Source of the DNA: a bacterium
Lineage (GTDB): Bacteria > Latescibacterota > Latescibacteria > Latescibacterales > Latescibacteraceae
Assembly (NCBI GenBank): GCA_021372535.1
Contig: JAJFUH010000234.1
Span: forward strand, 47,038-111,037
DNA: 64,000 bases
Direction of reading: 5' to 3'
A model generated the notes under the pieces. It had not been told where the DNA came from. It worked only from the letters and a program-made list of their open reading frames with translations, and searched no databases. Below are positions 8,016 through 16,108 of this stretch, one piece after another; positions within the stretch are counted from its first letter, which is position 1; every line of letters starts with the position of its first letter. A program made the translations under genes and the position numbers.

Positions 8016-9314
8016 TCAATTCTTCCTTGTAACTCCGAGAACATCGCCGATTTTACGCATTGCGCAGAATTCGCCGCACATGGTGCAGAGATGCTCGTCA
8101 TGAGGCGGGTTCGAGGACCGGATGCTCCGGGCATGACCGGGATCGACACTCAGCTCGTACATATGCTCCCAGTCGAGGTTCTTGCGGGCCTCGCTCATAC
8201 GGTCGTCCCAGTCGCGTGCTCCCGGATATCCCCGGGCAATATCGGCTGCATGGGCGGCGATCCGTGAGGCGATGACACCCTGTTTGACATCCTCCTTTTT
8301 CGGGAGACAGAGATGCTCCGACGGTGTCACATAGCAGAGAAAATCGGCGCCGTACATACCTGCGAGCGCTCCGCCGATTGCGGCGGTGATATGGTCGTAC
8401 CCCGGCGCAACATCGGTCACGAGCGGGCCGAGAACATAAAAGGGAGCGTTGCGGCACAGGTTTTTCATGATCTTAATGTTGGTTTCCACCTGATCGAGCG
8501 GGACATGTCCGGGACCCTCGACCATGGCGAGTACTCCGGCGTGTCGGGCACGGTCGACGAGTTCGCCGAGCACGATGAGCTCGCTGATCTGCGAACGGTC
8601 GGTGGCATCGGCAAGACAACCCGGCCTGAGCCCGTCTCCGAGGGACAGCACGGCATCGTACCGGCCGGTTATGTCGAGCAGACGGTCGTATTCGGCGTAG
8701 AGGGGGTTTTCCTTTTCGTTATAGAGCATCCACTCGACGAGAAATGCCCCGCCGCGGGATACCACATCGGTCAGCCGTCCCTGCTCACGAATGCGCTCGA
8801 CAACGGCGCGGGTGACTCCGCAGTGAACGGTGATAAAATCGACACCCTGGGCGAGCTGATCCTCGATGATGCCGAAGAAATCGTCCGCGGTCATATGCAC
8901 CATGCCCTTGCGGTTATGGGCTGCCCAGACCCCGGCCTCGTAAATCGGCACAGTCCCCACGGGAACCCGGACGGTTTCGAGAATCCTCCGCCGCGTTCCG
9001 GCAATATCCCCGCCTGTGGACAGGTCCATGATCGTATCGGCGCCATACTCGACAGCGCAGAGAGCCTTTTCCACTTCCTCCTCGATCGAGGAGGCATCGG
9101 AGGATGTCCCGATGTTGGCGTTTACCTTGATTCTGAGCCCGGCGCCTATGGCGAGGGGATTCACCTTTCTGACCGCACTCGTGCACAGGGTGATCTCGCC
9201 CGCAGCGACACCATCACGGATACAGTCGGGGGTCGTGTGCTCGTCATGGGCAATCCGGACGAACTCGTCGGGAGTCTCGCCTTTCCGCGCCCGTTCCATA
9301 CGGGTCATAGACAT
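8016..9314 (-). CDS. thiC: Phosphomethylpyrimidine synthase ThiC
   Basis: 432 residues from ATG 9314, which follows an AAAGGCGG ribosome site; the frame stays open for 27 upstream codons of non-family sequence. ThiC is a radical-SAM enzyme that converts aminoimidazole ribotide to hydroxymethylpyrimidine phosphate in thiamine synthesis. Visible motifs include KVNANIGTSSD, GADTIMDLSTGGD, VPVGTVPIYEA and FITVHCGVT. The C-terminal cluster motif is CTMCGEFC (C-x2-C-x4-C). It is first in a thiC-rimO pair. I searched the 366-bp upstream region for a TPP riboswitch (CTGAGA plus the conserved ACCTGA core) on the minus strand and saw none, which is unusual for thiC. Confidence 0.94.
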   Translation of the reverse strand: MSMTRMERARKGETPDEFVRIAHDEHTTPDCIRDGVAAGEITLCTSAVRKVNPLAIGAGLRIKVNANIGTSSDASSIEEEVEKALCAVEYGADTIMDLSTGGDIAGTRRRILETVRVPVGTVPIYEAGVWAAHNRKGMVHMTADDFFGIIEDQLAQGVDFITVHCGVTRAVVERIREQGRLTDVVSRGGAFLVEWMLYNEKENPLYAEYDRLLDITGRYDAVLSLGDGLRPGCLADATDRSQISELIVLGELVDRARHAGVLAMVEGPGHVPLDQVETNIKIMKNLCRNAPFYVLGPLVTDVAPGYDHITAAIGGALAGMYGADFLCYVTPSEHLCLPKKEDVKQGVIASRIAAHAADIARGYPGARDWDDRMSEARKNLDWEHMYELSVDPGHARSIRSSNPPHDEHLCTMCGEFCAMRKIGDVLGVTRKN

Positions 9315-9680
9315 CGATCCGCCTTTCGTTGTATACATAAAATATCCTAAACTAATAAAGTAACAAAAAAATGGTTTTTTTCCAAGGAGAAACAACAGGC
9401 AGACGATTTATGGCATCTGAGAGCTTAGACTTCGGGGACGGGAAAAAGATTCATATGAGTAATAAATACTATCAAACAGTAACCTTGCTGAAATAAGAGC
9501 ATACACATTTTTGTTCTTTCAGTACTATTTCTTCCTTCTGTTATTTTTTTACCAATTCAATACAAATGGTCAATTCATTTTTTGAACGTTTTTACACAGG
9601 TATGGGCCGTATTACTTCTTGACATTTTTTATGGAACATGATTATTTATTAAAACATTACATTTAAAATGGGGATTTCAC
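9315..9680. other. AT-rich divergent intergenic region, thiC / mntA
   Basis: 366 bp of AT-rich sequence that must hold promoters for thiC (minus) and mntA (plus). A good sigma70-like box lies at 9619-9647. No riboswitch, repeat or small gene was recognised. Confidence 0.5.
9619..9647 (+). promoter_or_regulatory. Candidate sigma70 promoter for mntA-hepT
   Basis: A perfect TTGACA at 9619-9624 is followed by 17 bp and TTATTT at 9642-9647, in an A/T-rich stretch ending 33 bp before the mntA ATG. The -10 element is weak. Confidence 0.5.
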
Positions 9681-9977
9681 ATGCTGACACAGGCGGACAT
9701 TTTACGGGAAATCGAGAAACACCGTGAAACACTCAAACGGTTCGGGGTCATGAAACTGGGAATATTCGGTTCGGGTGCACGCGGCGAAACCGACAGCGAC
9801 AGTGATCTCGATTTTATAGTCGAATTGGGGAAAAAAACGTTTGACGATTACATGGACACCAAGGAGTTTCTCGAAGGACTGTTCAACCGGCCGGTCGATC
9901 TTGTTTTAAGCGATGCCATCAAACCGGCTCTTCGCAAAAAAATTCTTGAAGAAACTGTTTATGCCAAGGGATTATAA
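9681..9977 (+). CDS. mntA: MntA-like nucleotidyltransferase antitoxin
   Basis: 98 residues with the minimal nucleotidyltransferase signature: KLGIFGSGARGETDSDSDLDFIVE (GSxARGE followed by SDLD, near residues 30-48) and a third acidic position at VDLVL. Members of this family act as antitoxins in type VII HepT-MntA systems by transferring AMP groups to a tyrosine of the toxin. The next gene overlaps it by 17 bp and encodes a HepT-like protein, which supports this role. The pair stands alone between divergent thiC and a convergent membrane protein gene. A promoter-like sequence precedes it. The length fits the family. Confidence 0.85.
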   Translation: MLTQADILREIEKHRETLKRFGVMKLGIFGSGARGETDSDSDLDFIVELGKKTFDDYMDTKEFLEGLFNRPVDLVLSDAIKPALRKKILEETVYAKGL

Positions 9978-10296
9978 AGTATTCCTCGAAGATATTATCA
10001 AAGCCTCTCAAAATATACTGGACGATACCGAGGGGATGACGTATGCCGGTTTTTTCTCGGATAGGAAAACGTGTGATGCTGTTGTCCGAAATCTTGAAAT
10101 AATCGGCGAAGCAGTAAAAAACATACCTGAATCAGTCCGCATTGAATATCCTGAAATCCCGTGGAAACGAATTGCCGGCCTCCGCGATATTCTCATTCAT
10201 GAATATTTCGGCGTGGATAAAGAAATCATCTGGGATGTCATTCAAAATAAAGTTCCGATACTGGAAAAAGCCGTCAGGATAATTCTCGATACGTAA
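9961..10296 (+). CDS. hepT: HepT-like HEPN ribonuclease toxin
   Basis: 111 residues from ATG 9961, which overlaps mntA by 17 bp. The longer frame from 9913 lacks family sequence. HepT toxins are all-helical HEPN-domain RNases. The motif RDILIHEYF matches R-x4-H-x-Y exactly: Arg and His form the RNase site and Tyr is the AMPylation target of MntA. Preceding family sequence includes NLEIIGEAVKNIP and IPWKRIAGLRD. Together with mntA it forms a type VII toxin-antitoxin unit that may act in stress or phage response. The motif is intact, so the toxin is predicted to be functional. Confidence 0.88.
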   Translation: MPRDYKVFLEDIIKASQNILDDTEGMTYAGFFSDRKTCDAVVRNLEIIGEAVKNIPESVRIEYPEIPWKRIAGLRDILIHEYFGVDKEIIWDVIQNKVPILEKAVRIILDT

Positions 10297-10432
10297 TTAT
10301 CTCAAATTTTTCCCTCTTTATGTTTCTTTAGCCGCTGTTTTATACCCAGAATGTCAGAAACTATCAATCCATTCATTTTTCAAGATTATTTTTGATCTTA
10401 TCAGTGTAATCAGCGGTTCAGATATCCCCCCG

Positions 10433-11524
10433 TCATATCCTTATCACGATCTTATTCTTATAGAGCCAGTATGCCAGGTACCAGAACACGAGAAGGCCGA
10501 GGTTCTGGAGGATAATCTTTCCGGCAACGCCGAGCGGGACGAGAAACGGCGATGTGAAGATATTGATGAAATCCCTTGTCCAGTCACCGAAGAAATTGGC
10601 AAACATGTACATGAATATCGGGTTCATGCCGACGACCACCATGAACCATGTCCATTTTTTGTATCCTTTCACATCCACGAGCCAGTAGAACAGGGCGAGC
10701 GCAAGGAGCGACCAGCCGCCGCTCTCGATGATGAACGAGCTCGTGCAGATACGTTTGACAATGGGGGTCAGGGGATCGACCGCAAGACCGAGCAGAACCC
10801 CGATCACTCCGGCGACAGCCAGCGCCTTGACCTTCCGCATCTCCGGGCGGCTGCTTTTGAGCACTGTGCCGGCAACGACGCCCCACATGGTGTGAGCGGT
10901 CGAGCCGATGAAATTGATGGTGACCCAGCCGCCGCCGCGATTGATTTTGCCCATGAGTACCATGTCCATGAACGAGCCGAGGTTGTGATCCTTCAGCCAG
11001 GGATCGGTTACACCGGGAACGGGGATAAAACGGTAGGCAAGATAGTTGAACACGAGGATGGCGAACGAGATGATAATCTGCGTTCTGATGGGTTTACGCA
11101 TGAACAGGAACGCCACCAGATAGGTGACCGAAAGCTGGGTCAGGACATTCCACAGTTCCCACACGAGTTTCCCGCTGTAATAGCAGTGGAGCATCACACC
11201 GAGTAACAGGAGGGTCAGCGACCGCCGTAAGACATGGAGCAGCGACCGGTTCCATGTCTCGCCGTGCTCCCGGCGTTTCGCGAACGAGAACGGCATGGCC
11301 ACACCGACGATGAACATGAAAAAGGGCTGGATAAGGTCCCAGAAATACATGCCATGCCAGGGATGATGAGTAAACTGACGGGCAATAAATCCAAACGAGG
11401 GACTGTCGGTCAGGAATGGTATGCCGAAACCTTCCGAAACGAGGAGAATCATGGTGAATCCGCGAAACGCATCGAGCGATACGAGACGGTTCTGCTGTGA
11501 GAGGAGTCTGTTCCCGCTGTCCAT
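10433..11524 (-). CDS. DUF5009/HGSNAT-like membrane acyltransferase
   Basis: 363 residues with about 10 hydrophobic segments. The N-terminal RLVSLDAFRGFTMILLV motif and HPWHGMYFWDLIQPFFMFIVGVAMPFSF are characteristic of the family that includes human heparan-alpha-glucosaminide N-acetyltransferase and bacterial NagX/DUF5009 proteins. These are thought to acetylate sugars across the membrane. The conserved histidine candidate lies in the first loop (HHPWHG). ATG 11524 has an AGGAG site eight bases upstream. It is convergent with hepT and divergent from the FKBP gene. Its sugar substrate cannot be inferred, although several glycan-active genes occur later in the window. Confidence 0.75.
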   Translation of the reverse strand: MDSGNRLLSQQNRLVSLDAFRGFTMILLVSEGFGIPFLTDSPSFGFIARQFTHHPWHGMYFWDLIQPFFMFIVGVAMPFSFAKRREHGETWNRSLLHVLRRSLTLLLLGVMLHCYYSGKLVWELWNVLTQLSVTYLVAFLFMRKPIRTQIIISFAILVFNYLAYRFIPVPGVTDPWLKDHNLGSFMDMVLMGKINRGGGWVTINFIGSTAHTMWGVVAGTVLKSSRPEMRKVKALAVAGVIGVLLGLAVDPLTPIVKRICTSSFIIESGGWSLLALALFYWLVDVKGYKKWTWFMVVVGMNPIFMYMFANFFGDWTRDFINIFTSPFLVPLGVAGKIILQNLGLLVFWYLAYWLYKNKIVIRI

Positions 11525-11863
11525 GCCTCATGCTCCTGAAATAAGGTGAAATTGCGGTATGATTGTCATGCATACAGGCGGCGGATTTCTCCGGGAATGC
11601 CGTAACGATACAGATACACAATAATAATGTTTTCTTTTCGGATTTCAACATGAATTATCTTCATTTCTGTGTTTTTCATGCTGCAGGATTTCGTGGTATG
11701 AAAAAATATGTACGCATAATCCTTGCTTATAGTGTATATTATGATCTTCAATGGAATTTTTTTCACGATTGCCGACAACAACTGCTTTTTCATACCACAT
11801 AACCTTCATAAATCCTACAATTTATGAAAAAGTGGCCCGGTCAACTCACTTAAAGGAGCTATC
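11525..11863. other. Divergent intergenic region holding a 106-bp inverted-repeat element
   Basis: 339 bp, AT-rich. It carries promoters for the flanking divergent genes and the 13-bp terminal inverted repeat element at 11693-11798. I see no convincing small gene; the open frames here use unusual codons. Confidence 0.5.
11693..11798. repeat. MITE-like element with perfect 13-bp terminal inverted repeats
   Basis: GTGGTATGAAAAA at 11693-11705 is exactly repeated in inverse complement as TTTTTCATACCAC at 11786-11798. The 80 bp between them are AT-rich. No clear target-site duplication is seen. It could be a small non-autonomous mobile element, a cruciform-forming operator or a degenerate hairpin. 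Confidence 0.5.
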
Positions 11864-12589
11864 ATGCACACAGCGCAGCCGTTGAAAACCACCCTCTTTA
11901 TGCTTGTAATCGTATCCCTCCTGATGGCGGCATGCGTGAAAAGCGATAAAAAGGCCGGAGGCCCGATCACCCTGACCACTGATATCGACAAGATCAGCTA
12001 CAGTATCGGGACCCAGATCGGTACCAACTTCAAACAGAACAAAATCGAAATCAACACGGATATTCTCGCCCGCGCCATAAGCGATGTCATGACCGATCAG
12101 AAGATGGCGCTTACCGAAGAAGAAATGCAGGCTGTGCTGGATAAATTCCAGACCGACATGCGGGCAAAAATGGAAGCCTCACGGAATGACGAACTTGCGG
12201 CGAATCAGGCCAAGGCAAGCGCCTTCCTCGCTCAGAACGCGGCCAAGCCCGGCATTACCACCCTGCCCGACAGTCTCCAGTACGAGGTCATTACCGAGGG
12301 TACCGGACCGAAACCGAAGGATACCGACACGGTCAAAGTGCATTATACCGGTTATCTCGAGGACGGGACCGAGTTCGACAGCTCATACAAACGCAACGAG
12401 CCTGCCGAATTCCCGCTCAACAGCGTGATTCCCGGCTGGACCGAAGCCCTGAAACTCATGAAAACCGGCGCTAAGTATAAAATCTACCTTCCGCCGCAGC
12501 TCGGTTACGGAGCACGGGGCAACCAGGTCATACCTCCCAATTCCCTGCTCATTTTCGAAATCGAGCTCATCGAAATTGTCAAAAAGTAA
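11864..12589 (+). CDS. FKBP-type peptidyl-prolyl isomerase lipoprotein (FkpA/Mip-like)
   Basis: 241 residues. The leader ends in LLMAAC, a lipobox with lipidated Cys24. Residues about 38-130 form the helical dimerisation domain of FkpA/Mip proteins (KISYSIGTQIG, ALTEEEMQAVLDKF). The C-terminal FKBP domain, about residues 138-240, has VKVHYTGYLEDGTEFDSSY, VIPGWTEALKLMKTGAKYKIYLPPQLGYG and IPPNSLLIFEIEL. The Tyr, Asp, Phe and Trp of the isomerase pocket are present. It catalyses proline isomerisation and chaperones folding of exported proteins in the periplasm. AAAGGAG lies six bases before the ATG. A strong terminator follows at 12611. It stands as a single-gene unit. Confidence 0.92.
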   Translation: MHTAQPLKTTLFMLVIVSLLMAACVKSDKKAGGPITLTTDIDKISYSIGTQIGTNFKQNKIEINTDILARAISDVMTDQKMALTEEEMQAVLDKFQTDMRAKMEASRNDELAANQAKASAFLAQNAAKPGITTLPDSLQYEVITEGTGPKPKDTDTVKVHYTGYLEDGTEFDSSYKRNEPAEFPLNSVIPGWTEALKLMKTGAKYKIYLPPQLGYGARGNQVIPPNSLLIFEIELIEIVKK

Positions 12590-12610
12590 CGGAATAGAAC
12601 ATATCATACG

Positions 12611-12640
12611 AGGGGCGGGAACCATTTCCGCCCCTTTTTT
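12611..12640 (+). terminator. Rho-independent terminator after FKBP gene
   Basis: A perfect 8-bp stem AGGGGCGG/CCGCCCCT (12611-12618 with 12628-12635) and nine-base loop are followed by a T-run. It lies 22 bp beyond the stop codon. Confidence 0.9.
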
Positions 12641-12711
12641 ATTGTTACAAGCTCAGCGGGAATGGGAACATAAATGCGGAGGGATTATTCGACAGGCGCA
12701 GCAAACAGATA

Positions 12712-13614
12712 TCAAAAATTATACACGAAATCCACATAGGGAATACCGGGGAAGAGCATGTCTTTGCCGGTGGTATTGAGAAAGGCAAGGTCTACGCTGA
12801 TTTCCTCGCCGAAAAACCGGATACCGTATGAGATGAGGACGTTATCGATACCCGGACATATCCAGTTTTCGGTGACGAAGGATGTCCGTCGCGAAAGCCG
12901 TTGCTCCCCGCCGAGCACCACGAGGGGTTTATCCGTGAATTTCCCGCCCTCGAGCCCATAACCGAAGCCGAGTGTTATACTGTGGTTCGGAGTTCCATAC
13001 GTGCCAACGCCATAAAGAACGCTGATGAGCGGCACATTTTCGTTATCCATATCGGGAAATTTCATCACGAGCGCCCCGGCGGCAATATTAAACAATTCAG
13101 ACTGGTGCAATCTGACCTTCGGGGTAAAATAGAAGACCTGTTTTTTCAGGCTCCCGGAGGGCATGACAGACATTCCCCCGCCGAGCGATACACGGTCGCT
13201 CACGCCGTAATTGAATGCCGGAAGAAAGACCTCGTACACGCCAAAATACCCGTCGCCCTTTTTTATCATATGGCCTGTGGGAGCAAAATAGAGCCTCGTC
13301 CTGTTCGGATTGGGGAACCAGTACTTCCCGCTGCGAACGGAATCTCCGGGGACTTCCTGAATGCGCTGTATGGATTCCAGCGGAATGGTCAGAGTGCCGT
13401 AGGCGGTTTCGAACTCCACCGAAGAGACGCTGATGACCGTAATTTTCCCTATATGGGTCGATCCGTCAGCAGTCGTCATAATCTGGACGTGCCCTGGCTG
13501 AGGGACACCGATTGCTGATGAGTGTTTCTCCGCTTCGGCAAACGGTGCCTTTGAGATGCAGACTGTTAAGCACGCGAGAACGCAGAGAATTATAATTGTT
13601 TTGGATACTACCAT
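12712..13614 (-). CDS. Outer-membrane beta-barrel-like protein with N-terminal Sm-like module
   Basis: 300 residues with a signal peptide (VSKTIIILCVLACLTVCISKAPFAEA). Residues about 42-90 (GSTHIGKITVISVSSVEFETAYGTLTIPLESIQRI) resemble a small Sm-like strand module often placed before barrels in FCB-type proteins. The remainder alternates polar and hydrophobic residues (YFGVYEVFLPAFNYGVSDRVSLGGGMSV, HSITLGFGYGLEGG) and ends in Phe (YVDFVYNF), a classic outer-membrane C-terminus. It starts 17 bp after the heptaheme cytochrome gene, so the two are probably cotranscribed. A structural link between a barrel and an extracellular-facing cytochrome is possible but unproven. No specific family name was recognised. 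Confidence 0.6.
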   Translation of the reverse strand: MVVSKTIIILCVLACLTVCISKAPFAEAEKHSSAIGVPQPGHVQIMTTADGSTHIGKITVISVSSVEFETAYGTLTIPLESIQRIQEVPGDSVRSGKYWFPNPNRTRLYFAPTGHMIKKGDGYFGVYEVFLPAFNYGVSDRVSLGGGMSVMPSGSLKKQVFYFTPKVRLHQSELFNIAAGALVMKFPDMDNENVPLISVLYGVGTYGTPNHSITLGFGYGLEGGKFTDKPLVVLGGEQRLSRRTSFVTENWICPGIDNVLISYGIRFFGEEISVDLAFLNTTGKDMLFPGIPYVDFVYNF

Positions 13615-13631
13615 AGGTCATCAGGAAATGT

Positions 13632-14333
13632 TCAGAAGCCCGTTTTACTCAGATCAAGAGTCGGATGGCAGATTACGCAGGTGACCCCGATTCCGACAGT
13701 CATTCGCGCAAGTTTTCCCGGAGCGCTTCCCCCATGGGCTGTATGGCATCCGAAACAGGCTTTCCCTGCAGCCAGATAATTCACCGGCTGGAACACTCCC
13801 ATGGTGATGATGGCTTCCTTATGGCATTTGAAACAGGCGTTCGCCCTCATGGATCGGAGCATGTCGGATTTCCCGCCATGGCCGCGGTGGCACTGGAGGC
13901 AGTCGAGCTGAACGGCTTTCGATTCAAATCCGACACTCAGGAACAGCCCATGCCGGTCGCGGGGATTGATGGCCTTTCTCCCGACAATTTCACGATTGAA
14001 ATGACATTTCCCGCAGATGAGATTCTTGTCGGTTCCGCTCAGTGACGGGATATGAGGAGGTTTGACCGTGTCGGGATTCCCGATATGGCTGGAAACATTC
14101 GCATGACAGGCAGCGCATCCCCCCGGCAACTCCGGAATCGCGGCAATCCGGGGAGTGGTCGCGTGCACGGTTTTCCGCCAGGAATTATATTCGGCCTGAT
14201 GGCAGAGTCCGCACCGGTCCGGGTCGGGGATATTCTTCGGTGGAACGCCCGTGATTTCCGGTGCTACCCATGCACGGGAACATCCCATGACTCCCGCAAG
14301 CATGAAGGCATATAAAAGAATCAGTTTTCGCAT
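13632..14333 (-). CDS. Heptaheme c-type cytochrome lipoprotein
   Basis: About 233 residues from ATG 14333 (MRKLILLYAFMLAGVMGCS), giving a lipoprotein signal with lipobox AGVMGC. A GTG eight codons upstream (14357) is possible. Seven CxxCH heme sites are visible in order: CGLCH, CAACH, CGKCH, CLQCH, CFKCH, CFGCH and CVICH. Extra histidines could serve as distal ligands. The spacing and the NPRDRH and RANACFKCHKEA segments are typical of NrfB/DmsE-like decaheme relatives and of small electron-transfer cytochromes. It probably shuttles electrons in the periplasm or at the outer membrane. The partner downstream is a barrel-like outer-membrane protein. No cytochrome maturation genes are nearby. 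Confidence 0.9.
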   Translation of the reverse strand: MRKLILLYAFMLAGVMGCSRAWVAPEITGVPPKNIPDPDRCGLCHQAEYNSWRKTVHATTPRIAAIPELPGGCAACHANVSSHIGNPDTVKPPHIPSLSGTDKNLICGKCHFNREIVGRKAINPRDRHGLFLSVGFESKAVQLDCLQCHRGHGGKSDMLRSMRANACFKCHKEAIITMGVFQPVNYLAAGKACFGCHTAHGGSAPGKLARMTVGIGVTCVICHPTLDLSKTGF

Positions 14334-14747
14334 TGAAACCGGAATTTCCCCTTTCACAATCGTGAGCAGTCAAAATTTTCCATATACTTATAGTACTCCC
14401 GATAAAAAGTTCGGTGGCATAGTTTCTTCCGGTAAAAGCAGACTCAAAATTCCCCTGGGGGACTTCAAGAGGGCTGTCAATGAACCGGGTGAGTCCAAAA
14501 GAATCCGGCATCGAATCAATGAACATATTTATTCCGCATAGCATATCTTTGTAAAACGATATTTTCTATAATCTTAACCCGCTCTTTCGCTTACTAGGAT
14601 AATTCATAAAAATATTTATCCATGGAGACACGCGCAGGAGTAATTCATGAATTACCCCTACAATGTTACATCGGTACAATACGAAACTCAAATCCGCGAA
14701 AATCAGCGTTCTATAAAATTTAATGAACAGGCAGGGCTCGTTACTTC
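14334..14747. other. Intergenic region upstream of the cytochrome gene, with dispersed repeat
   Basis: About 414 bp between the cytochrome start and the M28 peptidase stop. It must contain the cytochrome promoter. The stretch 14620-14700 is a copy of the TAATTCATGAATTA palindrome repeat. Otherwise nothing gene-like was seen. Confidence 0.5.
14620..14700. repeat. Dispersed repeat, TAATTCATGAATTA palindrome family, copy 2
   Basis: Shares ATGGAGACACG, the central palindrome and the flank ATGTTACATCGGT plus TACGAA with the copy at 23910-23985 in the same orientation, and with 6640-6694 in reverse. One base breaks the otherwise perfect 24-bp palindrome here (GGAG against CCCT). Confidence 0.75.
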
Positions 14748-15992
14748 TTACAAATCCTGTAGTCTTTTCATCAACCCCCCGAACAGTTGAAACGCAATTT
14801 CCACGTACTCCGGTGAAATATATTTCGCCACATCGTCGGGACGGTGCCAGCAGAGATTATTCACTTCACCGACAGGTACCGAATCCACGACAATTCCCCG
14901 CGCCTGAATCCCGGCATCCCTGAACGGCATCGTTTCTCTTCCGAGACCGTCGCCCTTTCTCCATTCCGGTGTTCCCGGAATGTCGAGGTCGCCGTCGACG
15001 GAACGGACGAGTGATACGAGCGCCTCGTCGTTCGTAATGAGGGTCATATCGGGTCCCCATGTGACGCTGTCGAAATCCAGTATATACTTTATCCGGCCGA
15101 GAGAGCCGTCCCGTTTCCATTTTTCCGCGAGGTGTTTCGTTCCGAGATAGCCGTACTCCTCGCCGGTCGTGGCGATAAAGGTGAGGGTCTTTTTCGGTTT
15201 TGTGCCTGCAAAAGCATGAGCGATCAGGAGCACCATGATCAGCGATGCGGCGTTGTCGTTCGCTCCGGGGCTGTTATAAACCGTATCGAGGTGGGCGTAA
15301 TACACGATTTCGTCCGTGCTCTCGCCGGGAAGTTTTCCGATGATGCTCGATGTTTTCGCATTGGGTATGAACCGTGTCCGGTAGCTCAGTTTCACACGGG
15401 TTTTGTTCCCGACAGCTTCATCGAGCATCGGGATATCCGGCTTGCCGATGTTCACATTCGGCATGCCGCCCGGCTTGTCGTCATAAAACCAGTATGGCCG
15501 GGGAGCAGCCTTTATTTTCGGGGAGATCGTTACATACCCGGTTGTTTTCCCGGATGCCGTATCGACAATTTCATAAGCGATCTGGCTCTTTTCGGACTTC
15601 TTCAGGACTCCGGCGATACCCCCGGGCGGCGTACCGCTCGTTCCGTGGCTGGGGCATATCTCGATCTGTTTGTCGCCGACTGTGAATTCCGGTGTTCCGA
15701 TCAGAACCCACCGGTCGAAGGTCACCGTATCGAGCTCCACAGCCGGCAGCGAGCGCTCCATTTCTCTTTTGACAATCGCGGCCGCCTTGTCATATTCCGG
15801 CGAACCGACCGTGCGCGGGCCGAGGTCAGTAACGAGCGCTTTGAGCATATGCGCCAGGTATTCCGCCCGTTTTTCGGGGGTCGCTATAAAATCGCCGACC
15901 TTTTCAGCAGTAAGCACCGGAGATGATTTTACCATAACCGGCGCGACGAATGCCGTTCCCGCTGCAGCCCGTATGAAATCCCTTCTTTTCAT
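14748..15992 (-). CDS. Tat-exported M28-family zinc peptidase
   Basis: 414 residues. MKRRDFIRAAAGTAFVAP is a twin-arginine signal (RRDFI). The M28 aminopeptidase ligands are visible: YYAHLDTV (His and Asp), PGANDNAASL (bridging Asp), ATTGEEYGYLG (catalytic Glu and ligand Glu), YILDFDSV (Asp) and NNLCWHRPDD (His). A PA-like insertion appears to occupy about residues 120-200. The family removes N-terminal residues or short peptides with two zinc ions. Export through Tat suggests periplasmic or surface nutrient peptide use. A ribosome site AGGGGAA precedes the ATG. It is 116 bp downstream of the reductase gene and has a spacing that permits its own promoter. Confidence 0.85.
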   Translation of the reverse strand: MKRRDFIRAAAGTAFVAPVMVKSSPVLTAEKVGDFIATPEKRAEYLAHMLKALVTDLGPRTVGSPEYDKAAAIVKREMERSLPAVELDTVTFDRWVLIGTPEFTVGDKQIEICPSHGTSGTPPGGIAGVLKKSEKSQIAYEIVDTASGKTTGYVTISPKIKAAPRPYWFYDDKPGGMPNVNIGKPDIPMLDEAVGNKTRVKLSYRTRFIPNAKTSSIIGKLPGESTDEIVYYAHLDTVYNSPGANDNAASLIMVLLIAHAFAGTKPKKTLTFIATTGEEYGYLGTKHLAEKWKRDGSLGRIKYILDFDSVTWGPDMTLITNDEALVSLVRSVDGDLDIPGTPEWRKGDGLGRETMPFRDAGIQARGIVVDSVPVGEVNNLCWHRPDDVAKYISPEYVEIAFQLFGGLMKRLQDL

Positions 15993-16108
15993 ATCCGTTC
16001 CCCTTTCGTCTGTTTCAGAAAATGACAGAAAGCCATAAATCGGTTAACCCGGATAACTCTCATGATCTTCTATAGTTATGGGGGTTCATTCCTGAAAAAG
16101 GTGGAATC

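Noticed and set aside
9315..9480. TPP riboswitch upstream of thiC
   Set aside because: Looked for the aptamer core on the minus strand and did not find it by eye.
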